Notes: generated by a model not told the origin, from the sequence alone. A stretch of DNA of 64,000 nt from Dyadobacter sp. SG02 (GCF_900109045.1 NZ_FNYL01000003.1:496001-560000); one strand, 5' to 3'. Shown: positions 52,468 to 60,828, counted from the first letter of the stretch. Translations and numbers: made by a program.

Positions 52468-52851
52468 TTGACATTAGAAGAAAGAATTTCCGCCTCGGAA
52501 ACCCGCGTTTTTAAAACTGTTTTTCCAAATAATACCAATCATTACGATACGCTTTTCGGCGGTACCGCGCTGTCGATGATGGACGAGGTCGCTTTCATTG
52601 CCGCTACAAGGTTTTCCAGGCTGCGCTGCGTGACGGTATCATCCGACAGAATCGATTTTACGCACCCCATTCCCGCGGGGACTATCATCGAGCTGGTGGG
52701 GCGCGTCGAGACCGTCGGGAATACCAGTATGAAAGTTCGCGTCGATATTTTCGTAGAGAAAATGTACGAGGTAAACCGTGAAAAGGCGGTGACGGGGATT
52801 TTTACATTTGTGGCGCTCGATGAGCACCATAAGCCTACCAAAATTCTGTGA
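52468..52851 (+). CDS. Hotdog-fold acyl-CoA thioesterase (YciA/BFIT type)
   Basis: The 127-residue protein starts with TTG; no in-frame ATG lies upstream. The hotdog motif NHYDTLFGGTALSMMDEVAF holds the catalytic aspartate-type residue and the helix of the fold, followed by CVTVSSDRIDFTHPIPAGTI. It splits acyl-CoA esters in the cytosol. Its promoter region is next to the 10-bp repeats, which may control it. Confidence 0.88.
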   Translation: MTLEERISASETRVFKTVFPNNTNHYDTLFGGTALSMMDEVAFIAATRFSRLRCVTVSSDRIDFTHPIPAGTIIELVGRVETVGNTSMKVRVDIFVEKMYEVNREKAVTGIFTFVALDEHHKPTKIL

Positions 52852-53172
52852 ATTCCGGTCATCGAAAGTTGAATCCGGTTACAAAGAACTGTCGAGGAAA
52901 TTGTACAATTTATCATACGGCATTAAATAATGTAATGAAAAATGCAGGCATTCGAAGTCGTTCATAATTAGTGAATTAGAATTCGTTCGTACAGCGGATC
53001 TGTTAACATTTCGTTATCGCGGCTTTTTATTTGACTGATTCCGAACCGTTTAATAGCATTATGTCGGGAATTAGCTGGCTTCGTCGCGTTGCAGCATTGC
53101 TCAAAATGCTTATCTTGCACGCTTTTGAACGGTGTATGCCAAAACTGTACACATTATTCTAACCACGCTTTA
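52852..53172 (+). promoter_or_regulatory. Intergenic region before the carbamoyltransferase gene
   Basis: These 321 bases hold no convincing gene. A plausible promoter is TTG at 53089-53091 and TATCTTG at 53111-53117, 19 bases apart, 55 bases before the ATG. The rest shows no clear structure. Confidence 0.45.
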
Positions 53173-55035
53173 ATGAAAATTTTAGGTATCTCGGCTTTCT
53201 ATCATGACTCGGCCGCAGCGCTCATTGATAATGGTGAAATTGTTGCCGCAGCACAGGAAGAGCGTTTTACACGCAAAAAGCACGACCCGGGTTTCCCCTC
53301 CAACGCAGTTGCCTTTTGCCTCGAATACGGCGGATTATCTATCAACGAACTCGATGCAATTGTCTTTTACGACAAGCCGCTGCTCAAATTTGAAAGACTA
53401 CTAGAAACCTACTATGCATTTGCGCCCAAAGGCGTTCGGTCGTTCCTGACCGCGATGCCGGTGTGGATCAAGGAAAAAATGTTCCTGAAACGGCTCATCA
53501 ACGAAGAGCTGGAAAAGTTGGGTTACGATAAGAAGAAAAAAGTCAAAATGCTCTTCCCCGAGCACCACCTCTCGCACGCGGCGAGTGCATATTACCCATC
53601 TCCGTACGAAAAATCGGCTATCCTGACGATCGATGGGGTGGGCGAATGGGCAACGGCGTCGATCTGTCTGGGTGAAGGGAAAGACATCAGCATTCTCAAA
53701 GAGCTGCGTTTCCCGCATTCGCTTGGGTTGCTTTACTCCGCATTTACTTACTTCCTGGGTTTCCGTGTGAATTCGGGAGAATATAAGCTGATGGGCCTCG
53801 CGCCCTATGGCGATCCATCTTCACCGGACATTAAGCGTTATGAAGATATTATCCTGAAAGAACTCATCGACCTGAAAGAGGACGGATCGGTTTGGCTCAA
53901 CCAGGAATATTTCGACTATGCTACCGGGCTGAAAATGGTGAACGAGCACAAATGGGAGGCACTTTTCGGGTTTAAAACCCGCAGGCCGGAAGACGCGCTC
54001 GAAGCGATCCATTGTAATTTGGGCCTCGCGATCCAGAATATTACCGAAGAAGCGGTAGTAAGGATGGCCAAAGAAGCCAAACGCCTTACTGGCGCCGATT
54101 ACCTGTGTATGGCTGGCGGTGTTGCATTGAACTGTGTATCAAACGGTAAGCTGCAAAAAGCCAATGTTTTCAAAGATATTTTCATCCAACCCGCGGCGGG
54201 CGACGCAGGCGGTGCGTTAGGTGCGGCCCAGGCGGCATATCATATTTATTTTGGTCAGGAAAGAAACATTACCTGGAAGGCCGACGCCATGCGCGGGTCT
54301 TATCTGGGGCCTACTTTCTCCGACCTCGACGTGGCATTGACCGCCAAGAAATACAAGGCGCATTACACTTACTACGAGAATTTCAAAGACCTGACCCAGG
54401 AAGCAGCAAGGCTCTTATCGGAAGGCAATGTAGTAGGCTGGGTGCAGGGCCGGATGGAATTCGGGCCGCGCGCATTGGGCGGACGCAGTATTTTGGGCGA
54501 CCCGCGTAATGCCGAAATGCAGAAAAAACTGAATTTGAAGATCAAATACCGCGAATCTTTCCGGCCTTTTGCGCCATCGGTACTGGCGGAGGATTGCCAG
54601 GATTACTTCGATTACGACGGTATCTCACCTTATATGCTGCTGGTTCACCCGGTGGCGGAAAGCCGCAGGAAGCCGGTTCCCGCGAATTACGGTTCGCTGG
54701 ATCTGCGCGAAAAACTCTACTTCGAGCGCTCAGACCTGCCTTCGATCACGCACATCGATTATTCGGCGCGTATCCAGACGGTACACAAGGAAACCAATCC
54801 GCGCTACTACGACCTGATTGATTCCTTCAAGGCATTGACGGGCTACGCGGTGATCGTGAATACGAGCTTTAACGTACGCGGGGAGCCCATCGTTAATACG
54901 CCTAATGACGCCTATCGCTGCTTCATGCGTACGGAAATGGATTACCTGGTAGTAGGCAACTATATTTTTGACAAAAAGCAGCAGCCCGAATGGCTGGAAA
55001 AAGATAACTGGAAGGAAGAATTCGTCCTTGACTAA
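53173..55035 (+). CDS. NodU/CmcH-family O-carbamoyltransferase
   Basis: The ATG at 53173 starts MKILGISAFYHDSAAALIDN, as in the family. The 620-residue protein has an N-terminal Kae1-like domain with metal site HHLSHAASAYYPSP near residue 133 and ILTIDGVGEWATAS. The C-terminal YrdC-like part has MEFGPRALGGRSILGDPR near residue 430 and VNTSFNVRGEPIVNTPNDA. Such enzymes make carbamoyl-AMP from carbamoyl phosphate and ATP and transfer it to a hydroxyl group of a sugar, antibiotic or toxin. The acceptor here is unknown. The three genes that follow, SGNH, DUF5989 and SxtJ-like, form a likely operon with it. Confidence 0.93.
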   Translation: MKILGISAFYHDSAAALIDNGEIVAAAQEERFTRKKHDPGFPSNAVAFCLEYGGLSINELDAIVFYDKPLLKFERLLETYYAFAPKGVRSFLTAMPVWIKEKMFLKRLINEELEKLGYDKKKKVKMLFPEHHLSHAASAYYPSPYEKSAILTIDGVGEWATASICLGEGKDISILKELRFPHSLGLLYSAFTYFLGFRVNSGEYKLMGLAPYGDPSSPDIKRYEDIILKELIDLKEDGSVWLNQEYFDYATGLKMVNEHKWEALFGFKTRRPEDALEAIHCNLGLAIQNITEEAVVRMAKEAKRLTGADYLCMAGGVALNCVSNGKLQKANVFKDIFIQPAAGDAGGALGAAQAAYHIYFGQERNITWKADAMRGSYLGPTFSDLDVALTAKKYKAHYTYYENFKDLTQEAARLLSEGNVVGWVQGRMEFGPRALGGRSILGDPRNAEMQKKLNLKIKYRESFRPFAPSVLAEDCQDYFDYDGISPYMLLVHPVAESRRKPVPANYGSLDLREKLYFERSDLPSITHIDYSARIQTVHKETNPRYYDLIDSFKALTGYAVIVNTSFNVRGEPIVNTPNDAYRCFMRTEMDYLVVGNYIFDKKQQPEWLEKDNWKEEFVLD

Positions 55036-55061
55036 TCCACTTTCATTGAGCGCTCAATATA

Positions 55062-56183
55062 ATGGCATCTAAAATTGTTACCAGCATTATCCGCATTCTT
55101 TTCCTGGGATTGCTGTTTGTGTTCCTGTTTTATCCTGACAAGTTTCACATCAAATTCGATTACCCGGGATATCCTCAGAGCGATAGCTGGCATGTCCGGC
55201 TTGCCAAGTTTGCATTCTGGTTTCTGCTGATCATCGAGATCCTGCGTATTTTCTATTACGGTGTAGTTAAAAGCAAATCCAAGGGGCTCATTGCCAATGT
55301 TGTAACGATCATTACGCCACTGGTTGTCGTGCTGATTTTCCTTGAAATCGTATTTATGTACGTGCCGCAAAGCCACGAAGGCGTGCTTTCGAAAGCATCG
55401 CAGATCTGGTGGGAAAAGTACTGGCATCCGGTGAATTCGCTGGGGTATCACGATAAGGAGGTGCAAAACGAGCCAGGCAAGAAGAAAGTACTCGTAATCG
55501 GCGATTCCTTTGCGGCGGGCCACGGTTTGAAAGATGTAAACGAGCGTTTTTCGAATATGCTGGAAAGCAAACTCGGGCCGGACAAATATACGATCTACAA
55601 CCTCGGAATGTCGGGCGCGGACACGCGTGACGAAGTGAAACGCCTGAAAGATTTCCCCGTTAAACCGGATATTATCATTCTCGAATACTTTCCGAACGAT
55701 ATCGAGAAAGTAGGTCGCGAAAAAGGCCTGACCCTCACCGGTGCCGAGCCGTATGCCGATCTAAAAGGCCCGACAGCGACCGTCGTGAAGCGTTTTTATT
55801 TACCGAACTTCATTTACTGGCAATTGCCGCACACCGGTTTCAGCACCTTTGAGAAATTTGTTCAAACGGCTTACACCGATACCACCGTTCTGAATGCGCA
55901 TTTGAGAGATCTTTCGGGAATGCTCGCTTACCGCGACAGTACGAAAGCACAGATGTATGCCGTTTTTATTCCGTTCCTGTTCCAGGTCGATAAGAGCGCA
56001 GGGTATACCAAACCGGTTGAAGACTACTTGAAAGCCAACAATGTAACGGTGGTAGGTATCAATGATGGTGTAGTTAAAATACCTGAAAAAGAGCGGGTTG
56101 TGGGTAAAAATGACGGTCACGGAAGTGCATCTCTGAACCAGTTGATCGCCGACAGGCTTTACCAGGCGCTGGGCAAACGATAA
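55062..56183 (+). CDS. Membrane-anchored SGNH/GDSL hydrolase-like protein
   Basis: The 373-residue protein has three N-terminal membrane helices (about residues 6-23, 50-67 and 79-101). An SGNH domain of about 230 residues follows: block I VIGDSFAAGHG with Ser149, block II NLGMSGADTRDE, and block V NDGHGSASLN with Asp351 and His353. The catalytic residues are thus present and the domain should face the periplasm. It could add or remove an acyl or similar group on a lipid-linked or surface glycan. It begins 27 bases after the carbamoyltransferase stop, so the two may work on the same substrate. Confidence 0.78.
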   Translation: MASKIVTSIIRILFLGLLFVFLFYPDKFHIKFDYPGYPQSDSWHVRLAKFAFWFLLIIEILRIFYYGVVKSKSKGLIANVVTIITPLVVVLIFLEIVFMYVPQSHEGVLSKASQIWWEKYWHPVNSLGYHDKEVQNEPGKKKVLVIGDSFAAGHGLKDVNERFSNMLESKLGPDKYTIYNLGMSGADTRDEVKRLKDFPVKPDIIILEYFPNDIEKVGREKGLTLTGAEPYADLKGPTATVVKRFYLPNFIYWQLPHTGFSTFEKFVQTAYTDTTVLNAHLRDLSGMLAYRDSTKAQMYAVFIPFLFQVDKSAGYTKPVEDYLKANNVTVVGINDGVVKIPEKERVVGKNDGHGSASLNQLIADRLYQALGKR

Positions 56184-56257
56184 CTCAGATTTAATGAGTC
56201 GGAAGTGGTAAAAAAGTAATTAAGTTCTAAATTTGAATTTTTAAACGCTATATAAAC

Positions 56258-56407
56258 ATGGATTTTTTGACAGATTTATTTGCATTTATGAAGGAGCGTA
56301 AGAAGTGGTGGCTTGCTCCTGTGATCATCGTTCTGCTCCTGATTGGTGTCCTGATCGTGATCGGTGGTGGTTCGGCTGTCGCACCTTTCATTTACACCCT
56401 GTTCTGA
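56258..56407 (+). CDS. DUF5989 (SxtK-like) small membrane protein
   Basis: This 49-codon gene reads MDFLTDLFAFMKERKKWWLA, then a helix PVIIVLLLIGVLIVIGGGSA and ends VAPFIYTLF. The charged pattern ERKKWWLAP before one helix and the terminal APFIYTLF are the marks of DUF5989, whose best-known member is SxtK of the saxitoxin cluster. It lies 74 bases after the SGNH gene and 99 bases before the SxtJ-like gene. Function is unknown. The SxtI-J-K association makes it a probable helper of the carbamoyltransferase at the membrane. It is short, but pattern and context make it real. Confidence 0.85.
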   Translation: MDFLTDLFAFMKERKKWWLAPVIIVLLLIGVLIVIGGGSAVAPFIYTLF

Positions 56408-56455
56408 TTTTCAGTACAACGCAGATTAATCCAGTTCCTATCTGAAACTTTCGCC

Positions 56456-56484
56456 CGGTAGCCATGCACGCTGCATAGCTACCG
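56456..56484. repeat. Perfect hairpin between the DUF5989 and SxtJ-like genes
   Basis: CGGTAGCcATGCA and TGCATaGCTACCG form a 12-bp stem with one internal mismatch and a three-base loop. No T run follows, so it is not a classic terminator. It may be a processing or stability element that sets the relative amounts of the two membrane proteins. Confidence 0.6.
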
Positions 56485-56506
56485 ACAACAATATTTCTAT
56501 ATCAAA

Positions 56507-56875
56507 ATGAGTGAATCAGAAAAAGTCAAAGCGCAGTTGGTGATCGTCACCGGGCTGGTGGTGCTATACTTTATTTTCAAATCACAATATCCCTATTTCC
56601 TGATCGCGGCGGCGGTAATCGGCGTATTCAGTCTGGCGATTCCGGTTTTCGGTGACCTGGTCGTGAAGGGCTGGTACAAGATCGCGGAAGTGCTGGGGGC
56701 AATTAATGGTAAAATCCTTTTGTCGCTGGTATTCTTCGTCGTATTGTTCCCTGTGGCTGTAATCGCAAAGTTGAGCAAGAAAAACCCGTTGAATTTGAAG
56801 AAGGAAGAAACCGATAGCGTCTTCACGGAAAGGAACCATAAATATTCGGCGAAGGACCTTGAGCAGGTCTGGTAA
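56507..56875 (+). CDS. SxtJ-like membrane protein
   Basis: The 122-residue protein has three predicted membrane helices (QLVIVTGLVVLYFIF, FLIAAAVIGVFSLAIPVFGD and KILLSLVFFVVLFPVAVIAK). A charged tail follows, with the SxtJ-family motif KKNPLNLKKEETDSVFTERN then HKYSAKDLEQVW at the end. In saxitoxin clusters SxtJ lies beside the carbamoyltransferase SxtI and SxtK; its role is unknown. It is the last gene before a strong terminator, so the four-gene unit ends here. Confidence 0.85.
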   Translation: MSESEKVKAQLVIVTGLVVLYFIFKSQYPYFLIAAAVIGVFSLAIPVFGDLVVKGWYKIAEVLGAINGKILLSLVFFVVLFPVAVIAKLSKKNPLNLKKEETDSVFTERNHKYSAKDLEQVW

Positions 56876-56901
56876 TGCCGAAAAAAGAAATAATAAAATG
56901 T

Positions 56902-56930
56902 AAAAAGGCCTGGTTTCAGGCCTTTTTTTT
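56902..56930. terminator. Bidirectional terminator between the SxtJ-like and Ppx/GppA genes
   Basis: AAAAAGGCCTG and CAGGCCTTTTT form an 11-bp stem with a four-base loop, with T runs on both strands. The stop codon of the minus-strand gene (56916-56918) lies inside it. Confidence 0.85.
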
Positions 56931-57800
56931 GCGGCATGCACGTTCGTAGAGCAATTGAAGCATTCCGTCTTTCAGGCCCACATCGGGCACATGAATGACG
57001 TTTGCTCCTGCCCAGCGCATGGCGGATGTGTATATGTCGCCCGCCGGTACGATCACGTCCGCGCGGTCGGGGTTAAGTTGCAATTTGTTAATGCGGTCGG
57101 CGAGTGAGAAATGGTCGATGTAATCGCGCATCCGCTGGATCTCGTCGAGGCTGGTCGAGCTTTCGGTGAGTTTAGACGAAAGGTCGAACAGCTTGTTGAT
57201 GTTACCGCCCGTGCCTACTGCTTGAATCGGCCGGCTGTAATCGACATTCTGCTCAATCCACTCCTTGATCTTCAACCAGGAGTTTTTAGATTCTTTTCCT
57301 TCCAAAAGACGTACGGAACCCAGTTTGAACGATTTCGCTTTGATCTTCTGCCTGTCCTGGTACAAGTTCAGCTCGGTACTGCCGCCGCCTACGTCGATGT
57401 GGATGTATTGGCCGTCGCTCAGGGATTGCACGACAACATTATTCACCAGTTCGGCTTCTTTCTGCCCGTCGATGATCTGGATATGGATGCCGGTTCGTTG
57501 TTCGATATGATCGCGGACTTCCTGCCCGTTTGCGGCTTCCCGCATGGCGGAGGTGGAGCAGGCCATAAGGTCGTCGACCTCATGGAGTTCCATGAGCAGT
57601 TGGTAGGCCAGCATGAGCTTCATCATGCGGTCCTCGCTTTGCGGGCTGATGCGTCCCTGCGTAAAAACATCGTGTCCGAGGCGAAGCGGGAACCGGACAT
57701 ATTCGACCTTCTTAAAACGGGAAATGCCTTCGTCATGCAAGACGGATGAGATCTGCATACGGGCACCGTTGGAACCGATATCTATTGCTGCGAATTTCAA
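56916..57800 (-). CDS. Ppx/GppA phosphatase family protein (exopolyphosphatase)
   Basis: The TTG at 57800 starts KFAAIDIGSNGARM, as in the family; the TTG at 57854 adds a hydrophobic stretch not found in relatives. The 294-residue protein has the two-lobed ASKHA fold: phosphate 1 motif AIDIGSNGAR, acidic EAELVNNVVV, and phosphate 2 motif IDVGGGSTELNLY, with VGTGGNINKL near the end. It removes phosphate from polyphosphate or pppGpp. It stops inside the terminator shared with the carbamoyl cluster. Confidence 0.9.
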   Translation of the reverse strand: MKFAAIDIGSNGARMQISSVLHDEGISRFKKVEYVRFPLRLGHDVFTQGRISPQSEDRMMKLMLAYQLLMELHEVDDLMACSTSAMREAANGQEVRDHIEQRTGIHIQIIDGQKEAELVNNVVVQSLSDGQYIHIDVGGGSTELNLYQDRQKIKAKSFKLGSVRLLEGKESKNSWLKIKEWIEQNVDYSRPIQAVGTGGNINKLFDLSSKLTESSTSLDEIQRMRDYIDHFSLADRINKLQLNPDRADVIVPAGDIYTSAMRWAGANVIHVPDVGLKDGMLQLLYERACRKKKA

Positions 57801-57830
57801 AAGTTCGACAAATAGGGGAGTTAATAAAGG

Positions 57831-57877
57831 CCAAAAATAGAATTTCGCGGACAAGTTTCAATACCCTGCCCGCGAAA
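57831..57877 (-). terminator. Terminator of the anti-sigma/beta-barrel gene
   Basis: TTTCGCGG/CCGCGAAA forms an eight-bp stem with a 19-base loop, followed on the minus strand by TTCTATTTTTGG. It begins 15 bases after the stop at 57893. Confidence 0.5.
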
Positions 57878-57892
57878 CTTAATATGTAAAAG

Positions 57893-59341
57893 CTACATTT
57901 GACGGCCTATCTGATACAATAGCTTCACTTTCACGCCCGGCCCGGCCCCTTGCCGGAGTGGAGTGAGCGGTTTGAAATAATTGACCCAGTAACCTTCGGC
58001 CTGCACCACGATCGGGTGCCACGATTTCTCGATACCCACCGCGAAGTTCATCGAAGTGATCGGAGATACGTCTCCTTTTTTGGTAAAGCTCTGGTTGAAA
58101 AATTCATTTTTTGGTCCGCGGCAATCATATGAAATGGTCTCTTTGGACGAAACCTTGAAGTTCGTGCCCAGGCTGGCATAGTATCCCCAATCGTCTTTCA
58201 GCGTATTGCGGAATGCCAGCGTAAGCGGTATCTGAACTACATTCTGGTCAATTTTAATATTATACAGTTGGAAAATGAGCGGTACCTGCCCCGGATGTGT
58301 TTCCTTGAAATCCGCACGGGCTTTGGTCCTGAAAACCGTTTCGGTAAAGAACTCGGCTGGTTTTACTTTCAGCCAGGTTATACCCGCCGCGATCGAGAAT
58401 TTTTTCTTGATAATTACTTCACCCAATACCGTTTTTCCCTGACCATTGCCCTCGATCTGATACCCTGCGCCGAAACGGTACGGCGTTTTCAAAGGCAGTT
58501 TTGGAATTACACTTTCTGTTTGAGCAACTTGTTCAGCTTTTTTACCGCTCACAGGCGCTTTCGCGATCTGCATATTATTGGCAATTAATGCCTTTTGTAC
58601 CTGCCTTGCCGTAAGCTTGCTTGCCAGCTCGTAATGCATTTTCCTTTGCAGCGAAATGCTGGTATGCATTTCCACCGGGTTGTTAATAGCGGTTATGCTG
58701 AATTCGTTACCGAAAGTCCTGCTTACCTCACCCGCCGCAATCGACTCTTTTTGAATCGCTTCATTCGGAGGTTGAACAGCGGCAAGCGTTTCACGCGATT
58801 TTTCGGGAAGCGGGCGCGTTGATTTTTGAGTGGCATCAGCCTGAGCAGGCACATTATGAGCGCTTTCGACCGCTTCCGGCTGCGATCCCGGGGTTTCGCC
58901 TACCGGTTCCGCATTGGCCAATGCTTCCTGTCCCAAATCCGGTTCTACACGTCTTTGTGCCGCACCCTGGCGGTAATCCCGCGGTTGCAACGTCGCTTGC
59001 AGGCTCCGGCCGTCCGGTGCGGTTTGCAGCACATACACCGTATCGGCTTTCGCTACCGGCGCAGGCTGGTTACGGATCAGCTCGATCTGGCTCTGGAGAT
59101 TTTTGACGTCTCGCACCAGATGATCGTTCTGCGAGAGCTGGTTGACGTACATATACGCCATCACCGACGTTACCGAGGCGGCGGCGGCGTACCCGATCCA
59201 GGATCCGTATTGTTGGAGGAACGTCGGCGGCGTGTGGGTCTGCATATAATTTTGCATACGGGCCCAGTCCTGCTCTTGAAAGTCCGGTTCAATACTCTCT
59301 AATTTTCGGCGTATAGTATTTTCAAATCTATTAGTTTTCAT
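57893..59341 (-). CDS. Probable dual-membrane-spanning anti-sigma factor (cytoplasmic domain, helix, linker, beta-barrel)
   Basis: The ATG at 59341 lies within the last bases of the sigma gene (11-base overlap). The 482-residue protein starts with a soluble, helical 45 residues (NRFENTIRRKLESIEPDFQE, DWARMQNYM), then one membrane helix (about 48-67). A short coiled coil to about 91 follows, then a long polar linker rich in Pro, Ala and Glu to about 265. From 270 to 482 the sequence alternates as in an outer-membrane barrel (YRFGAGYQIEG, FSIAAGITWLKV, VVQIPLTLAFRNTL, GYYASLGTNFKV, VKVKLLYQIGRQM). The chain could run from cytoplasm to outer membrane, as the Dma anti-sigma factors of Bacteroides do. 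Confidence 0.72.
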   Translation of the reverse strand: MKTNRFENTIRRKLESIEPDFQEQDWARMQNYMQTHTPPTFLQQYGSWIGYAAAASVTSVMAYMYVNQLSQNDHLVRDVKNLQSQIELIRNQPAPVAKADTVYVLQTAPDGRSLQATLQPRDYRQGAAQRRVEPDLGQEALANAEPVGETPGSQPEAVESAHNVPAQADATQKSTRPLPEKSRETLAAVQPPNEAIQKESIAAGEVSRTFGNEFSITAINNPVEMHTSISLQRKMHYELASKLTARQVQKALIANNMQIAKAPVSGKKAEQVAQTESVIPKLPLKTPYRFGAGYQIEGNGQGKTVLGEVIIKKKFSIAAGITWLKVKPAEFFTETVFRTKARADFKETHPGQVPLIFQLYNIKIDQNVVQIPLTLAFRNTLKDDWGYYASLGTNFKVSSKETISYDCRGPKNEFFNQSFTKKGDVSPITSMNFAVGIEKSWHPIVVQAEGYWVNYFKPLTPLRQGAGPGVKVKLLYQIGRQM

Positions 59342-59945
59342 TGCCTCTGAATGACTTAACAGCCCAATCACTTGGGAAGAGATGTGGGTAATATTGTTTG
59401 ATCAAATGCTGCAAGCGAGCCCGGGCACGCACATAATGCGATCTTACCGTTGCCTCGTTGATTTGCAGCAGGTCTGCTATTTCACGATGATTGTAGCCAT
59501 CCACCACGTATAATAAAAATACATTCTTGTAAACCGGTTTGATCCGTTGGATCAATTCCAGTATTTCATCAGCAGTGATCTGGCTTATGACATCTTCATC
59601 GAATTTGGGATAAGGGGCATCTTCCAGGGCGATCACATCCTCCGTGTGCTTCTTATGCTTGCGGTAATAGCTAATCGCCGTGTTCACCATGATCGTCCGC
59701 AGCCAGGCCTTGAAAGGGTGGTTGGCGTCGTACTTTCCCAGATTGTTAAATACTTTTAAAAAACCTTCATTTAAAACCTCCTCTGCTTCCTCCGTCGACG
59801 ATGTGTACCGCAGGCAAATGCTTTTGGAATAGCCGAAGAACTGTTTATATAAATGCCTCTGTGCCTGGTTATCCCCGGCAATACACGCCGCTACCACCGA
59901 CTCAAAGTCGTTTTCGTTAAAAGATATTTTTCTTTTAAAAAGCAA
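59331..59945 (-). CDS. ECF RNA polymerase sigma factor
   Basis: The 204-residue protein has region 2 (SVVAACIAGDNQAQRHLYKQ, then LRYTSSTEEAEEVLNEGFLK and AWLRTIMVNTAISYYRK) and region 4 (VFLLYVVDGYNHREIADLLQ, INEATVRSHYVRARARLQ). The start is TTG at 59945; no ATG lies near. It differs from the FecI-like sigma at 37.4 kb by its lack of the FecR partner. The next gene, overlapping by 11 bases, encodes its probable anti-sigma factor. Confidence 0.92.
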   Translation of the reverse strand: MLFKRKISFNENDFESVVAACIAGDNQAQRHLYKQFFGYSKSICLRYTSSTEEAEEVLNEGFLKVFNNLGKYDANHPFKAWLRTIMVNTAISYYRKHKKHTEDVIALEDAPYPKFDEDVISQITADEILELIQRIKPVYKNVFLLYVVDGYNHREIADLLQINEATVRSHYVRARARLQHLIKQYYPHLFPSDWAVKSFRGNEN

Positions 59946-60166
59946 AGTCAGGGTATCAAATTGTCAGGGATAGAATTTCTCTCATTCGAATACGTCCCTG
60001 GTCGCCATTCTGTTGCAAAAAAATACGAAAAGTTTTGATGCTTCGGAAATGCAGGTAGTCGCGAAAAAAAACATAAAAAAATGCGTCAGGCATGCAACAT
60101 GGGTATTGTAGGGGGCGTAAAGGCGGATAACAGTTTGATACTTTCACAAAAACCCGTGGGTATATC

Positions 60167-60784
60167 ATGAAAAAAGTTTCACTTTTACTGGTGGTGCTGG
60201 CAGGCATCTGGTTTATAGCCTGTCAGAAGAACAGCGAGTCGTTGAGCCCTGAAAATGAGGCGAGTGATTTCGAAAGCGTGGTCGAATCAGCCGCGAGGCT
60301 TGCGGTAGAGACGGACTCGGTGACGTTGGGAAGATGTAAAGGAAGACTAACGGAGGTTGCGACCGCAGATTTACCCGCAGCGGTGACTGCCTACATCGAC
60401 AGTGCCTACGCGGGTTCCGAGATCAAATACGCGGCAAAAGATCAATCAGGAAAAATCGTAGTGGCTATTGCGCTTGCCGACGGCTCGGTGAAAGGCTTGC
60501 TTTTCGATGCAGACGGTACATTTAAAGCGGAGCTGAAACAGCATGTAAAGAAAGCGAAACTGACCAGGATCGAAGTAAGTGCGTTGCCTGCTAATGTGAG
60601 TTCCTATATCACTTCCAACTATACCGGAGCGGAAATTAAACTGGCTGCGACGAACGATGCCGGCGAATACTATGTAGGTATTCTGGTGGATAAGAAAGTG
60701 AAAATATTGCTTTTTAATGCCGACGGATCATTCAATAAGGAATTGGAAAAGCCTGCTTTCGGGCGTCCGCGTAAGAGACATTAA
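60167..60784 (+). CDS. PepSY-like lipoprotein with two repeats
   Basis: The 205-residue protein has a lipoprotein signal (MKKVSLLLVVLAGIWFIAC, Cys19). It contains two copies of a PepSY-like unit: LPAAVTAYIDSAYAGSEIKY ending GLLFDADGTFKAEL, and LPANVSSYITSNYTGAEIKL ending LLFNADGSFNKEL. This matches the PepSY-like (DUF2874/BLIP-like) domains of Bacteroidota. It is probably an inhibitor or binding protein of the periplasm. The end is basic (GRPRKRH). It diverges from the second ECF sigma gene and may belong to its regulon. Confidence 0.82.
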   Translation: MKKVSLLLVVLAGIWFIACQKNSESLSPENEASDFESVVESAARLAVETDSVTLGRCKGRLTEVATADLPAAVTAYIDSAYAGSEIKYAAKDQSGKIVVAIALADGSVKGLLFDADGTFKAELKQHVKKAKLTRIEVSALPANVSSYITSNYTGAEIKLAATNDAGEYYVGILVDKKVKILLFNADGSFNKELEKPAFGRPRKRH

Positions 60785-60828
60785 CTGATCATCACGATCG
60801 TAAAGATATTTTGTTAGGGGTGAGTTGG

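Noticed and set aside
53173..56875. Possible saxitoxin biosynthesis cluster
   Set aside because: Only SxtI-, SxtJ- and SxtK-like genes occur. The core polyketide-like SxtA, amidinotransferase SxtG and oxygenase genes are absent, so toxin synthesis is not supported.
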